In this document: in pieces, positions 47,134 through 59,353 of the stretch
Position numbering within the stretch: position 1 is the first letter of the stretch
Layout of the letters: each line of letters starts with the position of its first letter
Source: Sodiomyces alkalinus F11
Lineage: Eukaryota; Ascomycota; Sordariomycetes; Glomerellales; Plectosphaerellaceae
Length of the DNA: 64,000 nucleotides
Direction: 5' to 3'
Assembly (NCBI RefSeq): GCF_003711515.1
Contig: NW_021167086.1
Span: forward strand, 1,573,149-1,637,148
Translations under genes and position numbers: made by a program
The notes under the pieces: model-generated
What the model saw: the letters and a program-made list of their open reading frames with translations, nothing else
Database searches by the model: none
What the model was told of the DNA's origin: nothing

Positions 47134-50100
47134 TATAGAGGGGAAAACCCAGGTAAAACCCGTGGAAAACCTCTATACACTTCCTTAGGTAAAGAGGTAC
47201 CGTTACGGGGCTAACGTGGCCCCGGGTTATCCCTATTACGTATCTAGATCTTACCTTTAGGCCGGTGGCTAACGGGAAGTATAGCAGGCTAGTGGTTAGG
47301 TAGGTTAGCCTAGGCTAATCTTTATCGGTAGGACGGGGGCCGAGGGGGCGCTACCGCGCTTCCGCTAGATAGGAGCTACGGCTTTTCCTCCTTAGGCTCC
47401 CTATAGCACTCGAGGATTATATCTTTATTCCTTCCGTTTAGTTAATAAAAAGAGTAGGGGAGATAGGCGCCTCCTGCCTCCCTTAAGTGGGTTCCTGCTA
47501 TATCCGGCGGTAGGTAGGGGGAATAAGGCCCTACCCTATTATAGGAATTACATAGTTAATATCCCCCGAGGCCTTTATACCTTAATCCTCCCTTTTCCTC
47601 TTATAACGCCGATGAGTTCGTTATAGGTTTTCCCTAATCTATTTCCGCTAGTAGTCTTATAGGTGTGTTATTATAGCCTATACTAACTAGTATACCCCTC
47701 TAGTTTTCTTATTATATTCCTATTATATTTTAACTATAGGTATCTTATAGGTGGTATCGTGGTAGCGTAGTAGCGTAGTATTAATTAAGTAGTATAGTGG
47801 CGATTTATATATATAAATAAGTAATCTAAAGTAGTAGCGTAATATAAGTTCTTTTTATAGCGTAGCGGTACCTTAGTAGTAGTATACTAATAGTCGTAGA
47901 TATTATCTCCTAATAGTAATAATAGTAATAATAATAACCGCCGCTATAAGCGCGGTATAGTTTATATTATACCGTATATAGCCTTTAGTAGTATCGGAGT
48001 AGTATTATAGCGCTAATATAGGGTAGTTATATTCGTTATAGTAAGCGTTTAAGTATTTAACCCGATAATATAAAAGCCTATACTAATACTATAGGAATAG
48101 GCGCGGCTTACTATTAGTATACTAATAATCGTTATCTATATAAGGATATAAGTCGCCTTAGTGCCGTGGTGGTATTATATATATATCGGAGTAGATATAG
48201 CTAATAGTTCGATAAGTCCCTTCCGCTACTAAGAAGTAGTAGTAACGCCTTATAGATATCTATTAAGCGTACGTAGCGGTAAAGGCTATTAGTAGTGCGG
48301 GTATTACTATTATAGGTATTCCCCTTTAATACTATAGCGGTTCTACGCTACTAAGTTATAGGCTAAGGAACGCCTAGGGATAGCGTCCCGGTCTTTTAGC
48401 CGGGCCCCAAACCGGGCGTTACCTTCTAGTCGTAGTCGCGGCGGCACCGCGTCGGTAGAGGTGTAGGAGTTATCTTATCAAATAAGACGTTTAGAGGGTA
48501 AGATAGACCTTATCCTGGAAGACCTTATAAGTGGCTCCCCCCTTAGTCCCGCGGCGGCTCTCTAGCGGTATTAGCTAACTAGCCTAATAGGGGTCTTAAG
48601 TATATTAAAAGCGGTGTTAATACCTCTAAGGGAGGTAATAACGATAAAAGCTAATTATTATCGTAATAGTACTATATCGATACTGCTAGGGTCCCGGCTT
48701 ATAAGGCCCTTATCCTAATAATTATTTAGTTATCGTACTACCTTATCCCTAATACGGTCCCCCTTTAGTATCACGGGTATTTTCGTAGGCCTCTATAACT
48801 TTAAGGGCCAGGCGGAAGTCCTTAAGCCTCTTCCGTTATAGGAACTACCTTATAACTGCCCCGGCTTCCGTGTCGTGGTCTAATACGTTATATAAATCCC
48901 GTTTAGTCGTGAGTAGTCTCCCTATAGTCCTAAAGAGCTCCCTATACTTTTCCTCGGTTATATCCTAGTACTAGAGTATTACGTGCTCCGCTATTTCTGC
49001 CCCCCTATCGCTATAGGAGCACCGCGTTATTAGAAGCCCTAGTACCCTCGCTTTTACTAAGAAGGCTTATAGGCCTAGCTTTTCTAATCTAATTTAGGTA
49101 AGTACGGCGCCCTATAGCTTTAGGAGTCCTTTATATTTTCGGAGAGAGCGTTATATGGGGGGCGGCTCGGTGCTATCACGGTGTAGGTGTATAGCCTCTA
49201 TACCTCTGCCTAGGCTTAACTCCAATCCCTTCTAAGGGTTTTCCTCCAGGCTATATTCCCGGCCTAGGTTATTAGGGCGTTAAGTTAGGCTATCCACGCG
49301 AGGGCTATATAGGTCCTATAATACTAATTCGGTACCGCTAAGGCTCTAGCTATAGCGTATATTCCGGCTAATATCTTATCTTCGGTTCCCTCCTCTTATA
49401 TCCGGCGGACCTTCCGGGCATTAAGGCTTAAGAGGTATAGGTTAAGGGGGGGGATAAAGGTCTTTTTTTCGAGGACCCTAACCGGCGTGGCTTTATAGGC
49501 TCCGGCCACTAATCGGAGGCACCGGTACTATACCGTTATAAGTGCCGCTATAGGGCCTTACCGGGGGTTAGCCCCTATCTTATAAATAATTAAGGCGTAA
49601 TAGGTAATTATTAGTCGTATTACTATAAGGTATAGTCTTTTTACGTCCGTGAAGCTATACCCCTACGCTACCGCGCTAAGCCTTAAGAGGGCGTATATTT
49701 AGGTGGTTAGACGGCTTTTTACCTTTTTAGTATTTTATCGGAAGTCGAGCTTCCTCTTAAGCTAAACGCCTAGGAACTTTATCGCCTCCGTTACCGGTAC
49801 CGAAGTAGTATTAAAGGAGAGCGGGGTAGGTAAGGGTTAGCGTGACTTCGTAAAGGGGATATGGATATATTTAGCTAGTTCGAATTATAGTCCGCTCGCT
49901 ATCTCCTATTCTAGGTATATCCGCTACAAGGCGGCGAGGCGTTACTACGTCTATACCTTCATCCTATTAAAGGCGATAATATTCGTGTTATCGGTAAAAC
50001 CTACTACTATCGTTTTAAGGACCCTTTCTAGCTCTTTATATAGAGTGGAGATATAGAGGATAAAGAGGATAGGGGAGATCGGAGAGCCTTACGGTATACC

Positions 50101-53100
50101 CCCGCGGAGGTTCCGCGGGGGGGCCGTTTCGCTATTAAGTAATAGCTAGGCTATACGGTCCTAGAGGAAGCTATTAATTAGGGTAATAAGCTACCGGGGG
50201 TAGCCTTTCCTTTTAAGTACCTCGATAAGGCGAGAATAGGGGATAATATCGAAGGCGCCTTTAATATCTAGTTAGAGTATCGAAGCGGTACCGCTATAGC
50301 CTTAGCTTGCCTTTACGGCCTGTATAACTCTTTATACTACTATCTTTATACTTCGCCCTATCCGGTTATTTATCTATCCCTCTAAGAGGAGCCGATACTC
50401 CTCCGCTATAGTCGTAATCCGGTTAGTTAGTATCCCCTTAGGGACCTTACCTATTATACTAAGGAGTGATATCGGTCGCTAGCCCTTTACTATCCTATAG
50501 TCGGCCGGCGGCCGGCCTTCCTTTTTAAGGACTACCACGGTAGCGTAGTAGCACCTTTTCGGGTAGTAGCTCGCTTCGAGGCACGCTATAAAGATAGCAC
50601 TAAGTCTTTAGTATAGGGGGGGTCTATATACTTTTAGGAGCCCTACTAGGAGTCTATTAGGACTTAGTATTGCTTAGGGTTTTATTTTCTTAAGGCGCCC
50701 CTATATATCCGCTACGGTAACGTCTTAGCGGACGTCCTACCCCGGGGGGGGTTCCGCGCCTAAGGGCCTAGGGGCGGTGGGGAGGGGGGGGGGAAGAACT
50801 TCCGGTTCAGGACTTTAGCCTTCTCTACGTGTATAGTTACCGAGTAGTTATTATCGTTTTAGTATAGTAGTAGTACCGATAAGTGGTCCGGTAGTATACC
50901 CCCATTAGTTTATACCTATTTTTATAGCCGCTAAAAAAGGCTATTATCCCTCCTAGTTAAGTAGAGTAGGTATTATTAGTATATCCGCTTCGCTACCACT
51001 ATAGCCTTATCTTAGCGCCTCTCTGCTTCCTAAAACTTATCCTATCGGTTCCGGGATTTGGTAAAGGCGCCTTACTTCCTAGGTAAAGGCGGTTAGCTCC
51101 GCGTTCTACTAAGGGGTGGATAGGTGTTTAGGGGTGCCCTTATAGCGGCGCGGCGCGGCCTTATCGGCTATAGTTATACCGTCTACTATTAGGTTATTTA
51201 GTGCTAAGTCGATATCTTTTAGTAATATAAGGAGGCCGGTCTACTATAGCCGTGTAGTGGCGAGCTAGCGGACCTATAAGGGGTCGAAGTCTTTCTAGAC
51301 CTAGCGGGGCCCGGCTAGGTCCCGCGGTAGTATTATCACGGTAATCGGCGAGGTATTTATCTCTATAAGGATTCGGACCGTTTTTAAGTAGTAGTTAGAC
51401 CCGATAATAGTCGTATCCTGGCCGCTAAAGTCGTAGCGGAGCCTTTACGTTCCTTCTATAAGGTTAATAATACTAGCACGCCGGCCCGGGTAATACTATA
51501 TAGTTATTCCAGGGGGGGTTACTAGGTTAAGGTTCTACCGGGTTATAAGGGTAAGTAGGGTATTAGCTTAGGGGTAATAACGTGGTGGCTATAACTATAA
51601 GGGGTAGTATAGGTTAAAGTCCTCTATAAGGACATATAGGCCCCGTAGCGGTGCTATATCGAATAGATCTTATAGGGGCGTATTCTATGGGATTCTAGCC
51701 AACTAGTAGCTCTCTAAGTAGATCGACTAGATTATAAGGGTATTATCTACGGTCCCGAATATAACCGTATAGGTATTATAGTAGGCTTACTATATCTAAG
51801 TATATAGCGGGTATCTTTTATAGATATATAGGAGGGTATAGCCTCCTCCTTAGATTAGCCGGTATACCCCTTAGGAGGGGTATACAGGGCTTTTTGTAAA
51901 ACGGTTAAGGCCGGGTTCCTATATTACTATTGCGTTATACTCGGCGCGGCACCGGAGCGGTAGCTCCCGCCGCGCCTAACTCCTCCCTATATTCCACGAA
52001 AGGATATAGATTTCTATTAATTAAAGGGGGGGGGGGTTAAGATAATATACTCGGTATAACCGGGGTCTAGCTTTAGGGTTCCTACTACGGTACCTTATTA
52101 GCCCCGCGGGGGACTATATAGGCGCTTATCGGGCTTAATATCGGGGAGCCCTCCTATTCCTTAGTCCTTTTTAGGGGCCGACCCCTATCTCGATAAAGGG
52201 GTCGGTCTTAGTCCTAGGCGATAATAATCGGGGGGAAGACTTATAGCTACCGCGGGTATACCGCTTTGGTCTAACAGGTAATATTAAAGTCCCTAGCTCG
52301 GTACTTATACGCTTCGCGGGTCTTCTTAATCTCTTTTTTTAATTATCGGTATAAATCGTTAAAGGTGTTATAGTCTCCGGTATAAGCGGTGTAGCGGCGG
52401 GGGCGCCCTAGCGCCGTAGCTTTATAATATCCCAGGCCTTAAGGGTACGTCGATTCGGTCTTAGCGTAGTAGCGGTATACCCTTTCCGCCGTAGGGTAGC
52501 TATTCGCTTAGTAACTAAAGTATAGGCATTTATAGCACTTTAGGGGGCTAAGGTCGGGATTATATAGTTTATAGATATAGCTACCCCTTTTAAAGAGGAG
52601 GGTATTCCGGATAAGGCTTATTACCCCTTCCGGCGAAGCCGATTTAATAAAAAGGAGCGTTACCCTATTAATACCGCGGCGGGGTACCCGCTATTATACT
52701 CGGATAATTTTTACCTTAGGGTTTATATCTTATAGGGATACTAGTAGGTCTTCTTCGGATAAGGCGTTAAGGACCTCCTAAGGGATAGCTTTAGCTAGCG
52801 TAAAGTAAGGGCGTACGGCTAGGGTAACTCCTTTACTAAAGGCCTTCTTAATCTATTATTCCTTATAGGTGGCTTACTATTATACCCCTTTAGTAAAGGT
52901 AAAGTAAATATTTCCGCTTAGTAGCTTCCGTGCCGCTATAGTATCGTCTTAGGTGGTTAGAGCCTTTATAGCTTAGATAATCTCCTTTAAGGTCCTATCT
53001 TTAAGGGGCTCGTCTTCGGGCAGGGTTCTTTAGCGGATAATTAATTCCTAGTAATACTTAGCGGGAATTACTTTAAGGGGTATAGGGTCCCGCGGTAGTG

Positions 53101-53600
53101 CTATTATAGGAGCCTAGGTCTTTTTTTATACCGTTTATCCCTTTTCGGAGTTCCTCTCGGATAACGTAATAAACGGTAGCGTATAAGTATACTAGCGGTA
53201 TCGTGCCGGCGTCCTTACGGGCGGTGCGTATCGTGATTAGTTCCTTTACTAGCTCTACGACCTACTCGATTATATTCCTGTTAGCTAGTAAGGCCTGAAT
53301 TTCTGCCTTGATCTTAGTTACGCTCGGTTCCGGGGGGTATAGTAGTCCCCTTTTAGTCTTTTATCGGTTCCGCGCTATATCCCGCCACGGGCGAGGGGGG
53401 GAATACTCGTATTATGAAAAGTGGGTCCGTTATAAATTCTGTATAGACGAGATCGGGCTATTATCCCACGTCTCTTCTAGCTATACCGTAGCGCCGGTAT
53501 TACGGTTCCGCTACGATAGTATCCCGGGAGGGAGACGGTAATTATAATCGCCGTCTTAATGGTTTTATCGATTTTACTCCTGTTACGCGCCCGTGGTCGA
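47134..53600 (-). mobile_element. LINE B body, minus strand
   Basis: It is a near full-length member of the LINE A family in opposite orientation, lacking only the tail now at 40421-40518. The RT box reads GFTDNTNIIAF on the minus strand at about 49975-50005. The endonuclease GDFN region is at about 51610-51640 and the ORF1 knuckles at about 52470-52540. The 5' end near 53600 is followed by sequence unrelated to Gypsy 2. Minus-strand ORF1 covers about 52260-53560 and ORF2 about 48750-52240; both are broken by stops. Confidence 0.9.
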
Positions 53601-53879
53601 TAGGCGTGTGGATTCGTTCCGGGAATCTATTGAATAATAATAATAATAAAAGACAAAAGGGTCTTCGAGTAGCGGGCGGGTATTCTTCTAGCCGAAAATA
53701 ATAATAAGGCTAATATAACCGACCCGGTTAATAACGGCCTTAAATCTAGGTTAGAAATTGAAATCCCTTCTATATCTTCGAAGGAAAACGATAACGATTA
53801 TATATTATACGATAATAATAAGCGCTTATTATATATAACTAAGGATACTATACTCGGGAACCTATAGTTTTAAGATCCC

Positions 53880-55661
53880 CACTTTCTTTTAACTGTAAAT
53901 TCTTTAGACGAACCAGCTACTTATAACCAGCCATAAACTACTCTGATAAAGATAGGTGGATAGAAGCTATAGTAGCTAAAATACCAGAACTTAAAAATAG
54001 AAATATCTGGGATTTAATAAGTATAAAAGATACGCCTTAATATAATACCAATAATAATAATAATAAACAGAAATATATCTTAAACGGCTTAGGAGGCCGT
54101 TAGGTATATAAGGTTAAATATAACGACAAAGGCAAGGCTATAAACTATAAAGCACATTAGTGTATATAAGAGTTTAGTTAAGTACTCGGTATTAATTATT
54201 TAGAAACCTTTTCTACTATCTACAGACCCGAAAGCTATAGATTAGCTTTTATACTAGGTGTATTCCTAGGCTGGAACTTTAGACAGTTCGACGTTAAGAA
54301 CGCTTTTATTCACGCCGATATAGATACCGAGATTTATACTATACAACCCACAGGCTTCGAGGAAAAAGAAGGCTCTAATAATAATAATAATTCTAATAAT
54401 AATAATAATAAATTAGTTTATAAACTAAATAAAGCTTTATACGGTTTAAAACAAAGCCCCCGGCTTTCGTATAACTTCCTTGTAGAAGTACTCCGCGATA
54501 TCAGCTACCTAGTCTCTGATTTCGATAACGGCATATTTACTTTTGATAAGACTATAATGGACCGTGCTATCCTACTATACCACATAGACAATATAGTAAT
54601 ACTAAGCCTTTATACTATAACGATACAGTATTTATTTACTGAAATGTCGAAGAAGATATCACTTAAAGAACTAGGTGAACTTTATACCTTTTTAGGCCAC
54701 GAAATTACTATAAATAAATGAAATGAGACCCTTTCTATAAATCAGTTACCTACGAATAGAATCCTCGATAAGTATAATAAGCAAAGCCTTAAACGCGTTA
54801 ATACCCCCTATATAAATAAAAAGGTCCTTATACCAAATTAAGAATAGGCATTAAAAACCGATATTGAAATATACTAATAAGAAATCGGTGCTTTATTACA
54901 TTTAGCACTATACTTAAGACTAGATATAACCTACGCTGTTAATAGGTCTGCTTGATATATGAGTAATCCGTCTCCAGAGTACTCTATAGCGTTAAATCGA
55001 GTCTGGGCTTAAATAAACACCTATCATAATATCGGGCTTCTTTATAACTATTCTAATAAAAAAGACCTGAATATATACGGTTATTCTCATGCTAGTTTTT
55101 CAGATATAATCGAAGACAGGACTTCTACGTTAGGCTATATCTTACTATATAGGTGTAAATAATTTAATAAGCTGGACTTCTACTAAATAAAAACTCGTTG
55201 CTTTATTAATAACGGAATCAGAATATATGGCTTTAACCGAAGCTTCTAAAGAAGAAGTCTATGTATATAATATATATACAGATCTAGTAGATAACCTTAG
55301 GTTATTGACTAATATAAACTTCGGTTTATATAATAATAATAATACTAATAATAATATACCGATTCCTACTATATTCATAGACAGCGAAAGCGTAAAGAAG
55401 CTTTGTGAAAATCCTAAATTTTATAAACGTGTAAAACACATAGACTGTCAGTATCACTACTGCCGACAACAGCTTCAAAATAATAAAATAAAGGTCGTTT
55501 ATATAAATACTAAATTTAATATAGCCGATATAATAACTAAAGATCTACCTAAAGACCTACATAATACGCTATGCGGTTATATGAATATAAGCTACAAAGA
55601 CGATACCTTGCCTGACCATCATATACTACCTTATACCCGAATTCAAGAATTAAAATACTAA
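53880..55661 (+). pseudogene. Copia 4 RT and RNase H relic
   Basis: RT motifs in order: KWIEAIVAKIPELKNRNIWD at about 53950-54012, RQFDVKNAFIHADIDTEIYT at about 54283-54340, KLNKALYGLKQSP at about 54424-54465, and LYHIDNIVI at about 54577 for LYVDDIVI. A poly-Asn tract (SNNNNNSNNNNNK, about 54376-54412) sits between the VKNAF box and KALYGLKQ. RNase H follows with LNIYGYSHASFSD at about 55068. Its last 144 codons (55227-55661) are one open frame containing KHIDCQYHYCRQQ and NIADIITKDLPK, the typical Copia C terminus. Scattered TAA/TAG/TGA and a frameshift near 55160 inactivate it. Confidence 0.88.
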
Positions 55662-55972
55662 GGTCTATAACTAGGTTTTTTATCTTCGGATTTTCCTATA
55701 TATAAATACTTAGGTTTTTACCTACGGGTTTTCCTAAGGTACTATAACTAGGTTTTTTACCTGCGGGTTTTCCTAGTATTATAAAAAGGGTTTTCGAATT
55801 TTCGCTTACTAAGCAATCAAGGGTTTTTAAATTTTTCACTTAGAGGTTTTATTTTATTTTTCCTCTTATAATTAGTCCCAGTTAGTTAACTAGGGTTTCT
55901 GCGCTATAACTCTATAATATACATACTCGTTTAAGCTACTCCTTTTTATATAAGAACCAGCTTACGGAGGGG
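55662..55972 (+). other. Copia 4 3' untranslated region with short repeats
   Basis: GGTTTTTTA(T/C)C...GGTTTTCCT units recur about four times between 55672 and 55775, for example CTAGGTTTTTTACCTGCGGG. No gene. It ends in the polypurine tract. Confidence 0.55.
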
Positions 55973-56370
55973 TGTTAATATTAATATCCTTAATATCCTT
56001 CGAGTATATCCTTCGTACTCAAAACAAAGGATATCTTCCCGGCAAGCCTAGACCGTTTCCTTTCGAGTCAGTTTATCTAATACGAGTCAGACAAAGGATA
56101 TGAAGGATTACGATATTACTACGATATCGATCTATATTATAATACTATTTCGATATCGATCCTTTTATAAAGAATAAAGGATATTAACCCGTTCCCTCGG
56201 TTCATTTCTTTCCTTTCTTTATTCTTTGTTCTTTATTGCTTTTTTATAATCTATACGCGCGCAGAAATCCTATCTTACAATTCCATTATTACCTTTTATA
56301 TTTTTCCACTGCTTTTCGTGACTTTTGTCCCTTCCGCTTGTCTAATATCGTCAGATATCTTCAAAAGATA
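55973..56370 (+). repeat. 3' LTR of Copia 4
   Basis: It starts TGTTAATATTAATATCC and ends CTTCAAAAGATA, 398 bp. It matches the solo LTR at 28857-29257, except for an extra block near 56130-56155. Confidence 0.9.
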
Positions 56371-58740
56371 ATAGTAGTCCGGTTCTAGAATTCTTCTAGG
56401 GGTTTTCCGATATATCCTTATCTTATCCCTTAGTGCCCTTAGTGCCCTTACCGTTATTCTGGTTACGACTATATAAGGTGCTTAACTAGTTTTTCCGTTT
56501 ATTAGTTCTCTTAGCTCGCTAATAGGCCGGTAATACTAAGCAGAGTTAGTTATCGTCCTTAGTATCCTAGATTAAGGCGACCTAGGCTTCGCGGGCGGCC
56601 ATATAGAGTTCTTTCATAGACTTCGGCAGGCTTTTAGTGCGGATCTAGTCTTTAAGGGGCTTCCGGAGTATACTATAGACAGATCTTATCGTTAAGAATA
56701 ATAGGAACTTCCGTGAGAAGCCTATTTATAAAGTCTAGGAATCTATTATAGGACTAGTCGGGTTTCTATTATATACGGTCAAAGAATGGCTACTCCGTGA
56801 CAGATATCTCTCGAGTACTATCGTCGACTAATAGACTAACAAGAATTTCTGTATATCTTCCTAAATAACGCCTCCTTCCCGGTTTATATAGCCGAAGGTA
56901 GTCCTTTAAGACTAATACTCTAATAACTTTATAGTCTACGGGAGACTATTTAATGTATAGCAAAATTTAGGGAGTTTGGTACGAAAGTGATTAGGGTTTA
57001 TAGCGATCCGGGACTTAATATCTTCGATAAAGATAAGGTATTTGTCGTAAAATACTTTATCCTACTTAGGGATATCTGTATTAATTTTAATACTAAGAAG
57101 AGCAGCGTCAAGCCAAAAGTGACCCTAAGGTGCCGTATTATCGATAAAACTAATTCTGATATCGGATTCGGATTCTACGCCCTTAAAAGCACCGGAGACC
57201 GATATCGTAGCGAGGCCATAAAGGGCGCGGTGGGTTATATACTATAGGGCGGCCTGTAAGGCTAACCGAACGCGATACTAGTATACTACCGTAGAGCGCC
57301 TTGAATACGATAACTAGCACTAATCCAGGGTGTATAGCCTTAGGGGAGACACTAAAATCCTAGGCACTCAGCGGGCTCCTGCTATAAAGCTAGCAGCGTA
57401 GGAGACACTACTAAGGGCGAGTCACGCCTCTTTAAGCTATATAGAATCCCGGCCTATATCCTTTTTTACCTTCTTTATAGTGCGTAGTTCTTTTACTTCC
57501 GCGCGTATTGCGGGGTTATATTGTAGAATCCGGTTAACGGTTATTTTAGTGTTCTCGTAGAGGGTCTAGCCGTTAAACGCTATCTCCGGAAGAATATAGT
57601 AATAGGCGTTAATATCGTGATATGGCGTAGCGTACACTTACTAGGGTTCCCCTCGTCGGAGGGCAGATTAACGTCTTTTAGAAGAAGAACAGTTAGTTAA
57701 AGTAGTAGAAGGTATCTCTATAAATACCGTGGTAGTGGGATTCTTAGCTTTATTCTTCCCACGGCCGCCCTTCTTATAAGGCGTAGCCGTGGTATCTAGG
57801 GTATCTTCGCCCTATTCGCTTCCGGTATGCAGTGCAGAGAATACTATAGCGCGGTGGCTACCGCGTTTTCCTTAGTCTTTAAGTCTGGTCTCGATATATC
57901 GTTAACTAAAGGTATAAAGGTCTTCCGGGAGTAGTTCTTTCTTATCTAAAACGCGTCTCTAGGCTTTAGTCTAATTACGACTAGCGATTAACCGTATACC
58001 CCTAAAGAAGTCTACTATCTAAATATACATTACGGGCCTCGATTATACCTCTTAAAGACGTACTAATAGCTCCTACTATCTAGATAACTACTCCTATAGC
58101 TGTTTTAGGGTTATTAGCGCTACGCGGATATATTTGTTATAGTCTTCGTAGGTCTTAACGCGGCGGGTGTTTATATAGAGAGCAGTATCTTTTCGAACGG
58201 CTTTAAATACGTTTTTAGGCGTTAGATTACGTAGTAGTAGCTTACGGTTATTATCGATAGTCTTAGTCTACTAGCTTAAAACGGCTTTAATACCCTTTAT
58301 ATACCTAGCGTAGTTATCGCTCTGTATTTTCTAGCGTTATATCGCCGAGTCGTAAGCGCGCTGCCTAATAGGTGTTAGATCTAACTACTACAAGAGCATA
58401 GTTTCTACTTATAGGGTTACGTGCGACGGCTAAAAGGTAGCGTAAGAGGGTAAAATAGGCTTTTAAGGAGGGGGAATAGAATCGTTAAGGCGTAGAAATT
58501 CCTAGACTTCGTTATTAACGGCTATAGCCTTATAGTACTTGCTCTAGAGCTCTAAATCGTGATGGGTTTTGTAGGTTATAGGCTTATATTCCGATATCTT
58601 AATGGTTATTTGTTACTAGACACGCTATATCGGCGCGGCTAGATAGCTTCTTAAATCGGTAGTCGTAAAGGTAATAGGGTAGGTAATTTACTTAGTAAGT
58701 AAAACTCTTAATTGTTAGATAAAGCCTAGTCAAAATCGTT
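56371..58740 (-). pseudogene. Copia gag-region relic, minus strand (Copia 5)
   Basis: Minus-strand frames resemble a Copia gag. YYKAIAVNNEV*EFLRLNDS lies at about 58480-58540. DNYARYIKGIKAVLS is at about 58270-58320, followed by NTRRVKTYEDYNKYIRVAL. A degraded knuckle region reads YHDINAYYYILPEIAFNG at about 57565-57620. Further left, at about 56800-56900, RRRYLGRYTEILVSLLVDDS is readable but unassigned. Everything is interrupted by RIP stops. The 86-codon plus-strand frame at 56987-57247 is probably a shadow. The left end is cut by the Copia 4 LTR. Confidence 0.55.
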
Positions 58741-59010
58741 ATAAAAACGGTTAAAATTAATTAAGTTAGTTCTGTATTTATTATAACTATATCCGACCGT
58801 CAGAGAATTCCTGCCACCGTAATATTAGTAGTAAAGATTCTACGCGTCTACCCGGATTATAAGCTTAGTAATCCGGCCTATTACGTAACCGTAAATCCAC
58901 TAATCCACGAACAGGCCATAGTCTATTCGACAAGATATCCGTATAAAGTATCATAAACTTCACTTAGATAAATATATATATAATTCCGCGTACCTTATTG
59001 TTGTTCTGAT
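58741..59010 (-). repeat. LTR-like repeat, probable 5' LTR of Copia 5
   Basis: It lies just upstream (in minus sense) of the gag relic and shares ordered blocks with 8390-8777. The boundaries are not defined by a target duplication. Confidence 0.5.
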
Positions 59011-59067
59011 ACCTGTAATAGGGCCGCGATTCACGCCCGTGGATTTCGGTCCTAAGGCCGTATCTTC

Positions 59068-59353
59068 TATCGCACGTCAAATAGCACTTATATAATCAAC
59101 TTAGTAGAGTATAAATCTCGTGTATATGTATTATATTAAATTCTATCTGTGAGAGTCTCTTATACCCTTAATTTAGGTGGTGAAGACTCTGTTATGGGTA
59201 CTATGTTATTTAGATCCTATGCGGTCTTTTCCGGTATCCGCCCCTATTATATCCTAATACCCGAGGTCCCCGATATCCGAAGCCCTTAGTTATAGCGTGG
59301 ATCCCCCCTAGATCCCCTATAGACCACGTCGTGGTCCGTGTACCTATACGATA
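59068..59353 (-). repeat. 3' LTR of Copia 3
   Basis: It is the reverse complement of the 17546-17820 family, 286 bp. The minus-strand purine tract AACTAAGGGGGTG lies immediately to its right. Confidence 0.88.

Larger units (their letters stand above)
40519..53600. repeat. Giant inverted repeat, arms about 6.5 kb, spacer about 87 bp
   Basis: Left arm 40519-47046 (LINE A) is the reverse complement of right arm 47134-53600 (LINE B body). Matching points mirror about a fixed centre: knuckles 41640/52540, endonuclease 42550/51630, RT box 44190/49990, Cys/His tail 45140/49040. The spacer is the 3' tail of LINE A. Confidence 0.92.
53640..56370 (+). mobile_element. 3' half of a younger Ty1/Copia element (Copia 4)
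   Basis: RT, RNase H and a 3' LTR are present; the 5' LTR, gag, protease and most of integrase are missing. RIP is milder than elsewhere: long readable frames and more CpA/TpG. A purine tract ACGGAGGGG sits directly before the LTR. The left end lies next to the 5' end of LINE B. Confidence 0.88.

Noticed and set aside
40519..53600. Large palindrome as the terminal repeats of a giant DNA transposon
   Set aside because: Both arms encode LINE ORF1/ORF2 relics and the 13-bp duplication and detached tail prove nested LINE insertion.
56987..57247. 86-codon plus-strand frame
   Set aside because: It lies antisense to a Copia gag relic, has no motif, and is the length expected by chance. I cannot fully exclude a small ORF.
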